A stretch of 64,000 bases of DNA from NCBI RefSeq assembly GCF_000179915.2, contig NC_014963.1:1550001-1614000 (forward strand), written 5' to 3'. This stretch comes from Terriglobus saanensis SP1PR4 (GTDB lineage: Bacteria > Acidobacteriota > Terriglobia > Terriglobales > Acidobacteriaceae). The notes under the pieces were generated by a model. The model had not been told where the DNA came from, did no database searches, and saw only the letters and a program-made list of their open reading frames with translations. Below, piece by piece: positions 8,405 through 18,070 of the stretch (within the stretch, counting starts at the first letter, position 1; each line of letters begins with the position of its first letter). The position numbers were made by a program, and so were the translations under genes.

Positions 8405-10497
8405 TGGCAGAATTTTTATTTGAGATCGGTCTGGAAGAAGTTCCCGCGCGCATGCTCGCAAGCGCCGAAGCGGAACTCGCACGTCGTACCATGGATCTGT
8501 TGGGACGCGAACGCCTGCTGGACGGAGACGTTTCCTTCGAAAGCTTCTCCACGCCACGCAGGCTGGCCGTGCTGGTGCGCGGCGTGCGTCCGCAGCAGCC
8601 GGATGTCACCGAAGAGATCGTAGGCCCGTCGACCAAGATTGCGTACAAGGACGGCGTGCCCACCGCAGCAGCCGAAGCGTTCGCAAAAAAGGCGGGCGTC
8701 TCGCTTGATGCTCTGAAGACCGTCACAAATGCCAAAGGCGAGTACCTCGGTGCGGATGTCCATCGCGCAGGCCGCTCTGCCAGCGATGTGATCGTCGAAC
8801 TTCTACCGAAAGAGATCGCCTCGATCTACTGGGCGAAGACGATGTACTGGCGCGCAGGAAAGCCGGAGCGCTTCGTCCGTCCGCTGCAGTGGCTGCTTGC
8901 CCTGCTCGACGACAAGATCGTCCCGGTCACATGGGCAGGGAAGACCGCGGGCAATACCACGCGCGGCCATCGCGTTCTGCATGGAGCAGAGCCAGTGGTG
9001 ATCGAACACCCGGGCCAGTATCGCGAACGTCTCGAAGCGGCCAAGGTGCTTCCGCACGTCGAAGACCGTCGCTACAAGATCCGCAAAGCGCTCGACCACG
9101 TCATGCGTACGGTCCCCGAGACGCGCTGGCGCGAAGACCACGCGCTCGTGGACGCCGTCACGCATCTCACGGAGTGGCCGACGGTGCTCATAGGCAAATT
9201 TGAAGAGGAGTATCTTGCTCTGCCGGAAGAAGTCCTCGTCACCGTCATGCGCGACCACCAGAAGTACTTCGCCGTAGAAGATAAGAGCGGCAAACTGGCA
9301 CCGTACTTCCTCACCGTTCTGAACACGCAGGCAGACGAAGCGGGCGAGCACATCATCAGGCACGGCAACGAGCGCGTTCTGCGCGCTCGCTTCAACGACG
9401 CTCGTTTCTTCTGGGACTACGACCAGAAGATCACACTCGCAGATCGCGTGGAAAAGCTCCGGAACGTTACCTTCCAGAAAGACCTCGGCAGTTACTTCGA
9501 CAAGACGGAGCGTGTCCGCGCGCTCGCCGCTTCGCTCGAAGCCATCGCAGCGGACCGCAAGATCCCTGTCGATACGAAGGCGCTCGACGAAGCCGCGTTG
9601 CTTGCCAAGACCGATCTCACCAGCGAACTTGTGAAGGAGTTCACGGAACTGCAGGGCATCGTCGGTGGTCTCTATGCGCGCGCGCAGGGTCACTCTGAAA
9701 TCGCGGCCATCGCCATCTACGACCAGTACAAACCTACCTCCATGGTAGACGATCTTCCCCGCTCCACGGAGGGCATCCTGCTCTCGATCGCGGACAAGGC
9801 CGACACCATCGGTGGCATGTTTGCCCTCGGTCTGGAGCCAACGGGTTCCAAAGATCCCTTCGCCCTGCGCCGCGCCGCGAACGGCATCGTTCGCATGCTG
9901 GGCGAAGCGAAGCTGCCGATCACGCTCTCCGAGATTGCAACGCTCGCCACCACGGATCCGGAGACCTGCAGCAAAGTCAAAGGTTTCTTCGCGGAGCGTG
10001 TTGAGTTCTATCTCCGCGAAGCTAAGGGGCAGGCTTACGACGTGGTGAAGGCGGTACTCGCCGCCGGTGCGGAAGACGTCTCAGACACGCTCGCCAGGGC
10101 AGAGGCGGTTACGGCAGCACGCGGCTCGGAAGACTTCCTTGCCATCGCCGCATCCTTCAAGCGCATGGCGAATATCCTAAGCCAAGCGCGCGCGAAGGGG
10201 GATTCGGCTCCCTTCGCCGCCGGGAAAGAGTTCCTCACTGAACCCACAGAACGCAAGCTGGCGGAGGAAGCAGGACGCTTGGCAGCCTGGGTCGACGGTC
10301 TTCGCCGCAAGCAGGAGTACGAGCAAGCCCTCGAAGCCATCGCCACGCTGCGTCCGCACGTGGATGCCTTCTTCGATTCGGTCATGGTGATGGCGGAAGA
10401 TGAAAAGATTCGCCGCGCACGCCTTGGTCTGTTGCAGCGGGTCCTCGCGGACTTCTCCAAGATTGCAGACTTTTCGGAGATCGTAACCGCGGCTTAA
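8404..10497 (+). CDS. glyS: Glycyl-tRNA synthetase beta subunit
   Basis: A 697-residue beta chain, the tRNA-binding partner of GlyQ. It begins [18 protein letters not shown], the conserved start of the family, and keeps STPRRLAVLVRG, WAKTMYWRAGKPERFVRPLQWLLALLD (here split by normal variation) and ALRRAANGIVRML. The length is typical (~690 aa). The C-terminal helical anticodon-binding-like region ends in the RLGLLQRVLADFSKIADFSEI pattern, which is common in this family. The start overlaps the glyQ stop by one base. It ends 10 nt before the convergent DUF4260 gene, and no strong hairpin terminator is visible there. Confidence 0.97.
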   Translation: MAEFLFEIGLEEVPARMLASAEAELARRTMDLLGRERLLDGDVSFESFSTPRRLAVLVRGVRPQQPDVTEEIVGPSTKIAYKDGVPTAAAEAFAKKAGVSLDALKTVTNAKGEYLGADVHRAGRSASDVIVELLPKEIASIYWAKTMYWRAGKPERFVRPLQWLLALLDDKIVPVTWAGKTAGNTTRGHRVLHGAEPVVIEHPGQYRERLEAAKVLPHVEDRRYKIRKALDHVMRTVPETRWREDHALVDAVTHLTEWPTVLIGKFEEEYLALPEEVLVTVMRDHQKYFAVEDKSGKLAPYFLTVLNTQADEAGEHIIRHGNERVLRARFNDARFFWDYDQKITLADRVEKLRNVTFQKDLGSYFDKTERVRALAASLEAIAADRKIPVDTKALDEAALLAKTDLTSELVKEFTELQGIVGGLYARAQGHSEIAAIAIYDQYKPTSMVDDLPRSTEGILLSIADKADTIGGMFALGLEPTGSKDPFALRRAANGIVRMLGEAKLPITLSEIATLATTDPETCSKVKGFFAERVEFYLREAKGQAYDVVKAVLAAGAEDVSDTLARAEAVTAARGSEDFLAIAASFKRMANILSQARAKGDSAPFAAGKEFLTEPTERKLAEEAGRLAAWVDGLRRKQEYEQALEAIATLRPHVDAFFDSVMVMAEDEKIRRARLGLLQRVLADFSKIADFSEIVTAA

Positions 10498-10507
10498 AAC
10501 AGTTTCA

Positions 10508-10906
10508 CTAGGTGGCGATCTTGCCGAGTTTTCCCAGGTGCGTGTCTCCAAAGCCGGTCTTGTACTTCAGACCATAGCCCAGGGCACGGTCGAAGCCGAT
10601 ATGTGCCGTCCAGATCAAAGCGTAGGGCATGACCGCAGGATGAAGAACGCCCACGCAAAGCAGCGCAACCGGCAGAAGATAGCTGTGCGCTGCGTTGTAG
10701 CTTGCGGTCGCTAACTTACGGTCGATCGCGTAGAGCACAAAGCTGAGGTCGGGTGCGAAAAACAGGAGCGCAAAGATGCCCCAGTTCCCATGTCTGACCT
10801 TGAAGAAGAAAACCGAACCCAAAAGGACGGCCAGACCCTCAAGTCGGAGGAGGGTTCTGACGCCGCCTCTTGCGGCTCCGCGAAACTCCTCTGGAGCGTT
10901 GGTCAT
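10508..10906 (-). CDS. DUF4260 family membrane protein
   Basis: A 132-residue protein matching DUF4260: LLRLEGLAVLLGSVFFF near the N-terminus, FFAPDLSFVLYAIDR, YNAAHSYLLPVALL, IWTAHIGFDRALGYGLKY and a C-terminal THLGKLGK. It has about three to four hydrophobic helices, so it sits in the cytoplasmic membrane. The function of this family is unknown. The start ATG at 10906 overlaps the TGA of the preceding minus-strand gene by one base, which implies translational coupling and a two-gene operon. Upstream in-frame sequence would lie inside that neighbour and is not supported. Confidence 0.85.
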   Translation of the reverse strand: MTNAPEEFRGAARGGVRTLLRLEGLAVLLGSVFFFKVRHGNWGIFALLFFAPDLSFVLYAIDRKLATASYNAAHSYLLPVALLCVGVLHPAVMPYALIWTAHIGFDRALGYGLKYKTGFGDTHLGKLGKIAT

Positions 10907-11535
10907 CAATTCAACCGCTGCAGTCTCGCGATCAACTTCTCCGCCAGCGGTTCCCCGGACTCCGTCCAAAGCAGCCGCGAGGAGATGCCGCAGTGCTTCT
11001 CCACCGAAAGTGTGAAGGCGAGCAGCTTCTCCACGTTCTGCTGAATGCGCTCCGCTGCGGACTTGTCCAGCTCTTCGTCCTCGAGCACCCACGGTGTATC
11101 CAGGCCAAAGTCCACGCGGATGTGGCCGTTCTGTTCATAGCTTCCGTCGTCGAACTCCGGTCCAAAGCCGATGACCTTGACCGTCCACGGGGCCAGACGC
11201 CACGTCGCTTCAAAATCTTCCCCCGCAGGCTCAGGCTGCCAGAGCTCCCACTTCACCTCGAATTCGAAGGCCATATCGTCGTGGCCGTTCTCGGTGGCCT
11301 CGGCTACGGCATTCCGCGCAAGCGAGTCATCGCTCGGCTGCGAGCGGTCATCGTTGACGAAGATGCGTTGGAAGACGGGAGATTCACTCCATCCCAGTGG
11401 TGTTACCGTTGCCACCGCGACACGCTGATCGCCGGAGACGCGTGCAAACTGCTGCAGTACGCAGACCAGCTTGTCCGGAAGGGAATCTGTGCGGAAGTTC
11501 GGAAACCAGAGGCTAAGGTACAGTTGATCGGCCAT
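10906..11535 (-). CDS. Hypothetical protein (209 aa), soluble
   Basis: A 209-residue protein with no signal peptide or membrane helix. It begins MADQLYLSLWFPNF and is rich in aromatic and acidic residues (WELWQPEPAGEDFEATWRLA, WVLEDEELDKSAAERI). I do not recognise a domain. The alternation of hydrophobic and charged residues in the first 150 residues suggests a beta-rich fold, with a helical C-terminus. It is the first gene of a two-gene unit with the DUF4260 gene, joined by a TGATG overlap. A -10 box TAAACT sits 6 nt before its ATG, so it is probably translated from a leaderless transcript. It is divergent from the lptC/A gene 70 nt away. Confidence 0.7.
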   Translation of the reverse strand: MADQLYLSLWFPNFRTDSLPDKLVCVLQQFARVSGDQRVAVATVTPLGWSESPVFQRIFVNDDRSQPSDDSLARNAVAEATENGHDDMAFEFEVKWELWQPEPAGEDFEATWRLAPWTVKVIGFGPEFDDGSYEQNGHIRVDFGLDTPWVLEDEELDKSAAERIQQNVEKLLAFTLSVEKHCGISSRLLWTESGEPLAEKLIARLQRLN

Positions 11536-11541
11536 AGATCC

Positions 11542-11547
11542 AGTTTA
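11542..11547 (-). promoter_or_regulatory. -10 box TAAACT of a probable leaderless promoter
   Basis: On the minus strand TAAACT ends 6 nt before the ATG at 11535, leaving GGATCT between them. There is no room for a separate leader with a well-placed ribosome-binding site. It drives the two-gene unit ending with DUF4260. Confidence 0.55.
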
Positions 11548-11605
11548 GATGCTCAGCAGGACCGGAAATCTTCAGCGGCCATTGCAGGTGAGAAGATAGA
11601 AGACA

Positions 11606-14053
11606 ATGCAGGTGACGATCGAGCGAGTGCGGCGGTGGCTGGTGGTGATCGCGCTTGCTGTGCTGGTCCTCCTCGGCGCGGTCTTCGGGTACGCCAGATA
11701 TCGCGCCCACCGCTTTCTGACCCGTCTTCCCAAGCAGCTCGGAATCGACGTAACGTCTGAAACCAATGGATTCACCTGGTCGCAGTCAGTAAAGGGAAAG
11801 ACCCTCTTCACCATCCATGCAGCCAAGGCCATCCAACGCCACGATGGCAAAACGACGCTGCACGACGTGGTGATCATTCTCTATGGCCGGACAGTGGACG
11901 AACAGCACAAGGAACGAACGGACCGCATTTATGGCAACGAGTTCGAATACGATCAGCCAAACGGCGTCATCCGTGCCGTCGGCGAGGTGCATATCGACCT
12001 TCAGGCTCCCGGTGCGACCGACCCGCATGCAGCGGTGGCTGCTGCGCGCCGTGCAGGCTCCCAGGACGAATCGCAGGAGCACGATGTAATCCACGTTCGC
12101 ACCAGCGGCCTGGTCTTTCTGCAGAAGCTGGGCGTAGCGGCGACGGACGAGCCGCTCGATTTCCACGCTAACGGAGTGGACGGCGACGCGCGAGGCGCAG
12201 ACTACGACTCGGATACGGGCGTCCTGATTCTTCGCAAAGACGTGAAGCTGCGGTCTACCCGGCCCGGCAGCGAGTCGGCAACGGTCTTCGCCAACCGCGC
12301 AGAGCTCGACCGCCTGCAACACAAGGCCGTTTTCAACGTCGCGCACTTCCAATCGCCGGAGCGCAACCTGACAGCGGACAATGTCTTCCTTGATCTTCGC
12401 GACAACGGATCGCCGCAGCACGCCCGCGCGGAAGGCCACGTCGTGATGATCGGCCAGGATGGCAGCCGCGTTGAGACGCCGCATGCGGAGACCAATCTGT
12501 CGGAGAACAACCAGCCTCAGTTCCTGAAGATGATAGACGGTGTGCGCTACACCAGCGAAACCGCCGCCAGCGAATCGCGTGCGGTACAGGTGAAATTCAA
12601 CAAGTTTGGCCGCGCGGAGACCGCGGACCTCTCCGGCAGCGTGCGGGGAAATGAGACGTCTGTAGTCGAAAAGCGCAGTGTCTCCGCGGACCACGTCAAC
12701 CTGCACTTCTCCTCGGTGGGCAAGGGACCAGCCTCTTTGCGTGAGATCAAAGCCACGGGAGCTGCCCAGGTTACGACGACACCGCTCGCGACCCCGAAGG
12801 GAAGCGGCCCGGCTTCCACTGTGCTCTCCGCGGACACTCTGGTCGCCGATTTGGACGGGGAAGGGAAACTCGCCCACATTACACATCTCACCGGAGAGGG
12901 CCACACGGCGATGGAGCAAACGCTCGCCGATGGAGGACTGAGAAAGAGCACGTCGGACCACCTCGACGCGCATCTGAGTGCACCGTCGAAGGTCTTGCCT
13001 GCGAACGCAGGCCCGAAGAAGCCCGCAAAGCAGGAGATCCCTCTCGAATCGGCTGTGCAGACGGGGAACGTTGTCATCCTCGATCGCCAGATGCCTGCCC
13101 CCGCAAAGAAGCCGAAATCCTCCTCCGCTGCGACCGCCGCTACGGAGAGTCACGCCACCGCCGCGCGTGCCGAATTCGACGGACCTACCGACCGCGTCGT
13201 TCTGACCGGATCTCCGCGCATCGACAGCGGCGGCACGAACATCGTGGCGGACCGCATCGGCCTCAATCGCTCCACCGGCGACGCCGACGCCACCGGGAAC
13301 GTCAAGGGAAGCTACGCCTCCGAGCCAGGACGCGATCCTATGCACGTACTGGCGGCCAGCGCAGAGTTCCATCACGCGGCCTCTTCCGCCAGCTTCTTCG
13401 GAGTCAACGGCGGCAACGCCCGTCTGTGGCAGGGATCGTCCATGGTGGAAGCCCCCGTGATCGATCTCGACCAGAAGACGCAGACGTTGCACGCGCACAC
13501 CGACCACATCGACGCGAAAAACACGGTCCACACCTCGCTCCTCAACCAAGTGAGCAGCGGCCCCCCCAAAGCCTCCGCCACAGTAAAACCAAGGCCCGCC
13601 AACGGAGGCGTCACCCGGATCGTGGCCTCCGATCTCCTCTACCGTGGTGATTTGCCTCAGCCCACCGCCGTTTTCAGCGGCGGTGCCCGTGTCCAGAACG
13701 GCGATGGCATCATCGTGTCGGACGTCGTGACGGCGACGATGAAGCCCGCAGCCGACAAGACAACTCCGCAAGCCGGTGCCATGATGGCAGGAGCGGTTGA
13801 CCATATCGTGGCTGAAGGGGCGGTTCATCTTCAGCAGACGGGACGCTCGGGAACGGGCTCGCGGCTCACTTATGATGTGGCTGAGGGAGACTATGTTCTC
13901 TCCGGCACGCCCGATGCACCGCCCCACGTTACCGACGCGCAACACGGCCAGGTCACAGGTGCTTCGTTGCTCTTCCACGCTGGCGATGATAGCGTCGTAA
14001 TCGTTGCGGCTCCCGGAAAACGGGTCCGGGCAGAGACGCGCGTCAAGCGTTGA
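11606..14053 (+). CDS. LPS transport periplasmic protein, LptC domain fused to LptA/OstA-like repeats
   Basis: An 815-residue protein with an N-terminal membrane anchor ([19 protein letters not shown], residues ~8-26), then an LptC-like domain ([38 protein letters not shown]). Several OstA/LptA-like stretches follow ([57 protein letters not shown]). Such beta-jellyroll segments stack into the bridge that carries lipopolysaccharide across the periplasm. E. coli LptC and LptA are separate proteins of ~190 aa each, so this is far larger. LptB follows 19 nt downstream and no separate lptA lies between, which supports one polypeptide doing both jobs. Low-complexity Ala/Pro/Lys linkers near residues 470-520 separate the repeats. 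Confidence 0.85.
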   Translation: MQVTIERVRRWLVVIALAVLVLLGAVFGYARYRAHRFLTRLPKQLGIDVTSETNGFTWSQSVKGKTLFTIHAAKAIQRHDGKTTLHDVVIILYGRTVDEQHKERTDRIYGNEFEYDQPNGVIRAVGEVHIDLQAPGATDPHAAVAAARRAGSQDESQEHDVIHVRTSGLVFLQKLGVAATDEPLDFHANGVDGDARGADYDSDTGVLILRKDVKLRSTRPGSESATVFANRAELDRLQHKAVFNVAHFQSPERNLTADNVFLDLRDNGSPQHARAEGHVVMIGQDGSRVETPHAETNLSENNQPQFLKMIDGVRYTSETAASESRAVQVKFNKFGRAETADLSGSVRGNETSVVEKRSVSADHVNLHFSSVGKGPASLREIKATGAAQVTTTPLATPKGSGPASTVLSADTLVADLDGEGKLAHITHLTGEGHTAMEQTLADGGLRKSTSDHLDAHLSAPSKVLPANAGPKKPAKQEIPLESAVQTGNVVILDRQMPAPAKKPKSSSAATAATESHATAARAEFDGPTDRVVLTGSPRIDSGGTNIVADRIGLNRSTGDADATGNVKGSYASEPGRDPMHVLAASAEFHHAASSASFFGVNGGNARLWQGSSMVEAPVIDLDQKTQTLHAHTDHIDAKNTVHTSLLNQVSSGPPKASATVKPRPANGGVTRIVASDLLYRGDLPQPTAVFSGGARVQNGDGIIVSDVVTATMKPAADKTTPQAGAMMAGAVDHIVAEGAVHLQQTGRSGTGSRLTYDVAEGDYVLSGTPDAPPHVTDAQHGQVTGASLLFHAGDDSVVIVAAPGKRVRAETRVKR

Positions 14054-14072
14054 CAGGCGATTCACCAGATTG

Positions 14073-14798
14073 ATGAAGAGGCTTTCTACCGAAGAAATTA
14101 CGAAGACCTATGGCGGACGCCAGGTGGTCCGGGGCGTAAGCCTGCACATCGAACAGGGCGAGGTCGTCGGCCTTCTCGGCCCCAATGGCGCCGGGAAAAC
14201 CACCAGTTTCTACATGATCGTCGGCCTGGTGAAGCCCGACCTCGGTCGCATCCTGATCGATACGGACGATATCTCACGGCTTCCCATGTACCTCCGCGCG
14301 CGCAATCACGGCATCAGTTACCTGCCGCAGGAACCTTCGGTCTTCCGCAAACTGACCGTCGAAGAAAACATTCTTGCCGTCCTTGAAACCCAGCAGATCC
14401 CCTGGGAGGCCCGCAAGGTCCGCACCGAACGGCTCATCGAACAGCTCAACCTCGGGCACATCCGCAAAACCCGCGGCTACGCTCTCTCCGGTGGCGAACG
14501 CCGCCGCGTCGAAATCGCGCGCTGCTTGGCCATTGAGCCCTCTTTCATTCTGCTGGACGAGCCCTTCTCGGGCATCGACCCTATCGCCATCCTGGACCTG
14601 CAGCAGATTATCTTCTCGCTCAAGGCGAACGGAATCGGTGTGCTGATCACAGACCACAATGTGCGCGAAACGCTTAACGTCACCGACCGCGCGTACATCA
14701 TCAACGAGGGGCGGATCTTCCGTCATGGAAGTCCCGGCGAACTTGGCCGCGATCCTGAGGTCAAGCGTCTCTATCTCGGTGAAAACTTTTCTCTCTAG
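14073..14798 (+). CDS. lptB: LPS export ABC transporter ATP-binding protein
   Basis: A 241-residue ATPase that powers LPS extraction from the inner membrane with LptF and LptG. Walker A is GPNGAGKTT near residue 38, the Q-loop lies in [14 protein letters not shown], the signature is [13 protein letters not shown], Walker B is [13 protein letters not shown] and the switch His is in [10 protein letters not shown]. The phrase [15 protein letters not shown] and the pattern [11 protein letters not shown] are diagnostic for LptB rather than other ABC ATPases. The ATG at 14073 is 19 nt after the LptC/A stop. The upstream in-frame ATG at 14004 would overlap that gene by 50 nt and adds residues foreign to the family. 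Confidence 0.96.
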   Translation: MKRLSTEEITKTYGGRQVVRGVSLHIEQGEVVGLLGPNGAGKTTSFYMIVGLVKPDLGRILIDTDDISRLPMYLRARNHGISYLPQEPSVFRKLTVEENILAVLETQQIPWEARKVRTERLIEQLNLGHIRKTRGYALSGGERRRVEIARCLAIEPSFILLDEPFSGIDPIAILDLQQIIFSLKANGIGVLITDHNVRETLNVTDRAYIINEGRIFRHGSPGELGRDPEVKRLYLGENFSL

Positions 14799-14939
14799 TC
14801 CTGATTCCGGAATTCACGGTACTTCAGTAAACCCTTATATTTTGTTCAGCTTGCAAACAGGCGCCAGAGCTCGCATGGGGCATGTAGACTACGCTCATGT
14901 GCGTTGGCTATCTACGTGCATGAGAGGAACCCGCTGAGC

Positions 14940-16484
14940 TTGAATCTCCGGCCCAAAATGAACCTTAAGGTTTCGCAGCGCCAGGTCCTTACCCCTGGGC
15001 TGGTGCAGATGGTCAGCGTCCTCGCGCTGAACAAGCTGGAACTTAAGGAGATGATCAACGCCGAAATCGTTGAGAATCCGGTGCTTGAAGAGATCGAAGA
15101 GAGCTCGCATACTCTCGACGAGATCTCCGGCCGTGAAGGGGACCGTGAGCGCTCCGCGGAAGAAGTCGCGCAGCAGAAGACCGAGACGGAAAAAGATCCC
15201 TTCGACGAGATCGACTTCGGCAGTTATTTTCAGGACTATCTCGACCCCGGATTTCGTGCAACCTCGTCCAATTTTGAAGAGTTCGATAAACCTTCGTTTG
15301 AAAACTTTCTATCGACCCCCACCACGCTGAGCGACCATCTCCTCTGGCAGGTAGGTTCACTCACGCTGGCGCCGGATCTTCGCGAGGCAGTGGAGTCGAT
15401 CCTGGGCAACCTGGACGACAACGGCTACCTCACCGCCGCGGACGACGAGATCTTCTCGCCCGAGACCGCCACCGAGCTGCGGCAGATGGCGCTCGCCGTC
15501 GTGCATCAGCTCGATCCGCTGGGCGTGGGCGCTCGCGATCTGCGCGAATGCCTTCTGCTGCAGGCACGTGCGGCCAACAAGCAGCTATGCGATGCGTTGG
15601 AAGATTTCGGAGCGACGCCGGAGATCGACCCTGAAGACGATCCGGATCTTGAAGTCGATACGCTGCGTGCTCGCCTTCGCATCGTCGACACAGCGATTGC
15701 AATCGTCCAGAACCACATCGCCCTTCTCGAAAATCGAGACACACGCGAGATCGTTCGCCTCCTGCGCTCGCAGCACGAGATCGTCGAGCAGGCCATCGCC
15801 TTTATCCGCACGCTCGACCCTCGTCCCGGCCAGCGATATAACCAGTTCGAGACCCGACTGATCGAACCCGATGTTGCTTTCGTAAAACGTGGCGAAGAGT
15901 ACGTCGTCGTGATGAACGAAGAGGACCTTCCCGCGCTTCGTCTGAACGCCGGATACCGTCGCATGCTGCGTACCAAGACGACGGAAAAAGATGTGCGCGA
16001 CTACGTCAAGGAGCGCTACCGCTCCGCCATCCAGCTTCTCCGCAACATCGAGCAGCGCAAGAACACGATCGTCCGCACCTGCGATGTCATCGTGCGTCGG
16101 CAGCAGGAATTTCTGGAGCGTGGCGTCGACGGTCTTCGTCCCATGATGATCAAAGAGGTCGCGGAAGAGATCGGCGTGCATCCCTCGACCGTCAGCCGCG
16201 CCGTGGCCAATAAATACGTCCATACTGCACAGGGCGTGTACGAACTTCGCTTTTTCTTCAGCGAAGGCGTCAATGGTCCCGAAGGTGGCGACCTGCCGTT
16301 GCTCCTTCTGAAAAAGAAGGTGAAAAAGCTAATTGAAGAGGAAGATCCCCGCAAGCCCTTGACGGACGATCATCTGACGGCAGAGCTCAATCGGCAGGGA
16401 ATTCGCGTGACTCGCCGCACCGTTGCGAAGTATCGCGAAGATATGCAGATCCCCAGCACACATCGAAGACGCAAACGGGACTAA
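14940..16484 (+). CDS. rpoN: RNA polymerase sigma-54 factor
   Basis: Sigma-54 directs RNA polymerase to -24/-12 promoters that need an AAA+ activator. Region I is glutamine-poor here but clear (NLKVSQRQVLTPGLVQMVSV; LELKEMINAEIVENPVLEE). It is followed by an acidic region II, the core-binding domain, the helix-turn-helix (VAEEIGVHPSTVSRAVANKYV) and the RpoN box (TRRTVAKYREDMQIPSTHRRR), with final residues KRD. The start is set at TTG 14940, with AGAGGA 11 nt upstream. An ATG at 14958 (MNLKVSQ) and a TTG at 14904 are also in frame. It is followed by hpf and rapZ, the same order as in Proteobacteria. Predicted length is 514 aa. Confidence 0.93.
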   Translation: MNLRPKMNLKVSQRQVLTPGLVQMVSVLALNKLELKEMINAEIVENPVLEEIEESSHTLDEISGREGDRERSAEEVAQQKTETEKDPFDEIDFGSYFQDYLDPGFRATSSNFEEFDKPSFENFLSTPTTLSDHLLWQVGSLTLAPDLREAVESILGNLDDNGYLTAADDEIFSPETATELRQMALAVVHQLDPLGVGARDLRECLLLQARAANKQLCDALEDFGATPEIDPEDDPDLEVDTLRARLRIVDTAIAIVQNHIALLENRDTREIVRLLRSQHEIVEQAIAFIRTLDPRPGQRYNQFETRLIEPDVAFVKRGEEYVVVMNEEDLPALRLNAGYRRMLRTKTTEKDVRDYVKERYRSAIQLLRNIEQRKNTIVRTCDVIVRRQQEFLERGVDGLRPMMIKEVAEEIGVHPSTVSRAVANKYVHTAQGVYELRFFFSEGVNGPEGGDLPLLLLKKKVKKLIEEEDPRKPLTDDHLTAELNRQGIRVTRRTVAKYREDMQIPSTHRRRKRD

Positions 16485-16579
16485 GATGGCATATCTGACC
16501 TGCCACCCATCTCCGGCAGGCCGCATCCTACTGACTTAAACCCGGGCCGAAACAACGGTCCCGAAAGAAAGAGGTCGCA

Positions 16580-16942
16580 ATGCAGATTGAATTCACTGGC
16601 AGACAGTTCACCATCTACCCGAAACTTCGTACCCAGGCGCAGGCCGGTTTGGATCGAATTGAAACAATTATCGGAAGCAACTGTACCGCGCACGTGATCC
16701 TGAGCGAAGACAAGTTCAGAAAGATCGCCGAAGTGAATCTTCAGTGCAAGCAGCATTCAGATTTCACGGCAAGCTGTGAGGCGAAGGAGATGGAGCAGGC
16801 CTTGCATGACGCCCTCGACAAGGTGGAGAAACAGGTGACCAAGGTCAGCAAGAAAGCCACGACCCTGCGCCGTCATCCGGTACAGAACGCGGAAGGTTCT
16901 GTACGTCTGCAGACCGGCGACGTCCTGGCAGAGTTCGCGTAG
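16580..16942 (+). CDS. hpf: Short-form ribosome hibernation promoting factor
   Basis: A 120-residue HPF/RaiA (sigma-54 modulation family) protein. It binds the decoding centre of idle ribosomes. The fold signature is present: MQIEFTGRQFTIYPKLRTQ at the start, a central AHVILSEDKFRKIAEVNL and the helix EMEQALHDALDKVEKQV followed by a Lys-rich stretch. It lacks the extra ~60-residue dimerisation domain of long HPF, so it is the short form. AAAGAGG lies about 6 nt before the ATG. It lies 95 nt after rpoN and 33 nt before rapZ. Confidence 0.93.
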   Translation: MQIEFTGRQFTIYPKLRTQAQAGLDRIETIIGSNCTAHVILSEDKFRKIAEVNLQCKQHSDFTASCEAKEMEQALHDALDKVEKQVTKVSKKATTLRRHPVQNAEGSVRLQTGDVLAEFA

Positions 16943-16963
16943 TCTGCTGCCACGCGGTAGTGC

Positions 16964-16969
16964 TAGCAT
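16964..16969 (+). promoter_or_regulatory. -10 box TAGCAT of a probable leaderless promoter for rapZ
   Basis: TAGCAT ends 6 nt before the rapZ ATG at 16976. No Shine-Dalgarno lies in the CTCCGC gap. It gives rapZ a promoter independent of rpoN and hpf, and it supports the upstream start that includes the basic tail. Confidence 0.5.
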
Positions 16970-16975
16970 CTCCGC

Positions 16976-18010
16976 ATGGCGAAGAAAGCCGCGAAAAGCG
17001 TAAAGAAGACCGACAACAAGAGCGCCGTGGCCCCGAAGAAAATCTCCGGAGCGCGGCGCTCTTCGTTATCGAGGCCAAACTCCAGTTCAAAATCCAGCCC
17101 CAAATCGAGTCGCAAAACTCCACCGCCGATTCTCGACCAACCACGCGAGCTCGTTGTCCTCACCGGCATCTCCGGCGCAGGCAAGCTCTCTGCACTGAAG
17201 GCCTTTGAAGATCTCGGTTTCTATTCCGTCGACAATCTTCCCCTCGAACTCATCCCACGCTTTGCCGACCTCGTGCATGGCTCCAGGGAGATTCGCCGCG
17301 CGGCCATCGGCGTCGACATTCGCGAAGGCCTCATCGAGCGCTTTCCCGCCATCCTGAAGCAGGTGCGCAAGGTCCTCCCTACGACGGTCGTCTATTTGGA
17401 AGCTTCGGATGATGTGCTCGTTCGCCGCTATTCGGAGACGCGTCGCCCGCATCCATTGGGCCGCGGGGAAACAGTCATCCGTTCCATCCGCTCCGAGCGG
17501 AAGCGGCTCGATCCCGTCCGCAACGTGGCCGATGTTCTGATCGATACCGGAAAATTCAACGTCCACGAACTGCGCGCGCATATCAATCAGCAGTTCGAAC
17601 GCGGCGACCATGATCGCGGCCTGCTGATCTCCACCACGAGCTTCGGTTTCAAAAACGGCGTTCCCACGGACTCCGACCTCGTCTTCGACGTGCGCTTTCT
17701 TCCCAACCCTCACTTCATCCCGGAGTTCCGCCCGCTCACCGGACAGGATCCTCGCGTGGCCGAATACGTCATGAGTTTTCCTCAAACGAAAGAGTTTTTG
17801 GAACGCGTCGAACAGCTTCTGCTTTTTCTCCTGCCGCACTACGTGAAGGAAGGGAAGAGCTATCTCACCGTCGCCTTCGGTTGCACCGGAGGGCAGCACC
17901 GTTCGGTGGCCATTGCGGAAGAGATGAAAAAACGCCTCGCCGCTCACGACTACCGGGCCAATATCTCGCATCGCGATATGCCCCGTCTGGAAGGCGCAAA
18001 GAAAGCGTAG
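16976..18010 (+). CDS. rapZ: RNase adapter protein RapZ with N-terminal basic extension
   Basis: RapZ in enterobacteria binds small RNAs and glucosamine-6-phosphate signals to tune glmS decay; elsewhere its role is less known. This protein is 344 aa, against ~284 in E. coli. The extra part is a Lys/Ser-rich N-terminal tail of about 50 residues (KKAAKSVKKTDNKSA; SKSSPKSSRKTPPP). The core starts at RELVVLTGISGAGK. In the P-loop, the usual Ser/Thr after GK is Leu (GISGAGKLSALKAF). The C-terminal domain keeps DVRFLPNPHF and GCTGGQHRSVAIAE, the sugar-phosphate-binding part. The start is supported by a -10 box 6 nt upstream. Confidence 0.93.
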   Translation: MAKKAAKSVKKTDNKSAVAPKKISGARRSSLSRPNSSSKSSPKSSRKTPPPILDQPRELVVLTGISGAGKLSALKAFEDLGFYSVDNLPLELIPRFADLVHGSREIRRAAIGVDIREGLIERFPAILKQVRKVLPTTVVYLEASDDVLVRRYSETRRPHPLGRGETVIRSIRSERKRLDPVRNVADVLIDTGKFNVHELRAHINQQFERGDHDRGLLISTTSFGFKNGVPTDSDLVFDVRFLPNPHFIPEFRPLTGQDPRVAEYVMSFPQTKEFLERVEQLLLFLLPHYVKEGKSYLTVAFGCTGGQHRSVAIAEEMKKRLAAHDYRANISHRDMPRLEGAKKA

Positions 18011-18070
18011 CCCCGCGCAAACCGTTAGAATGAACCTTGTGCCGATCTGCCAAGAGAACGAGTTAGCGCG

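Noticed and set aside
11786-14065. A 759-codon open frame on the minus strand
   Set aside because: It mirrors the LptC/A gene; no signal, motif or ribosome-binding site supports it.
14904-14939. TTG 14904 as rpoN start
   Set aside because: No Shine-Dalgarno precedes it, and AGAGGA sits 11 nt before TTG 14940 instead. The 12 extra residues are not typical of sigma-54.
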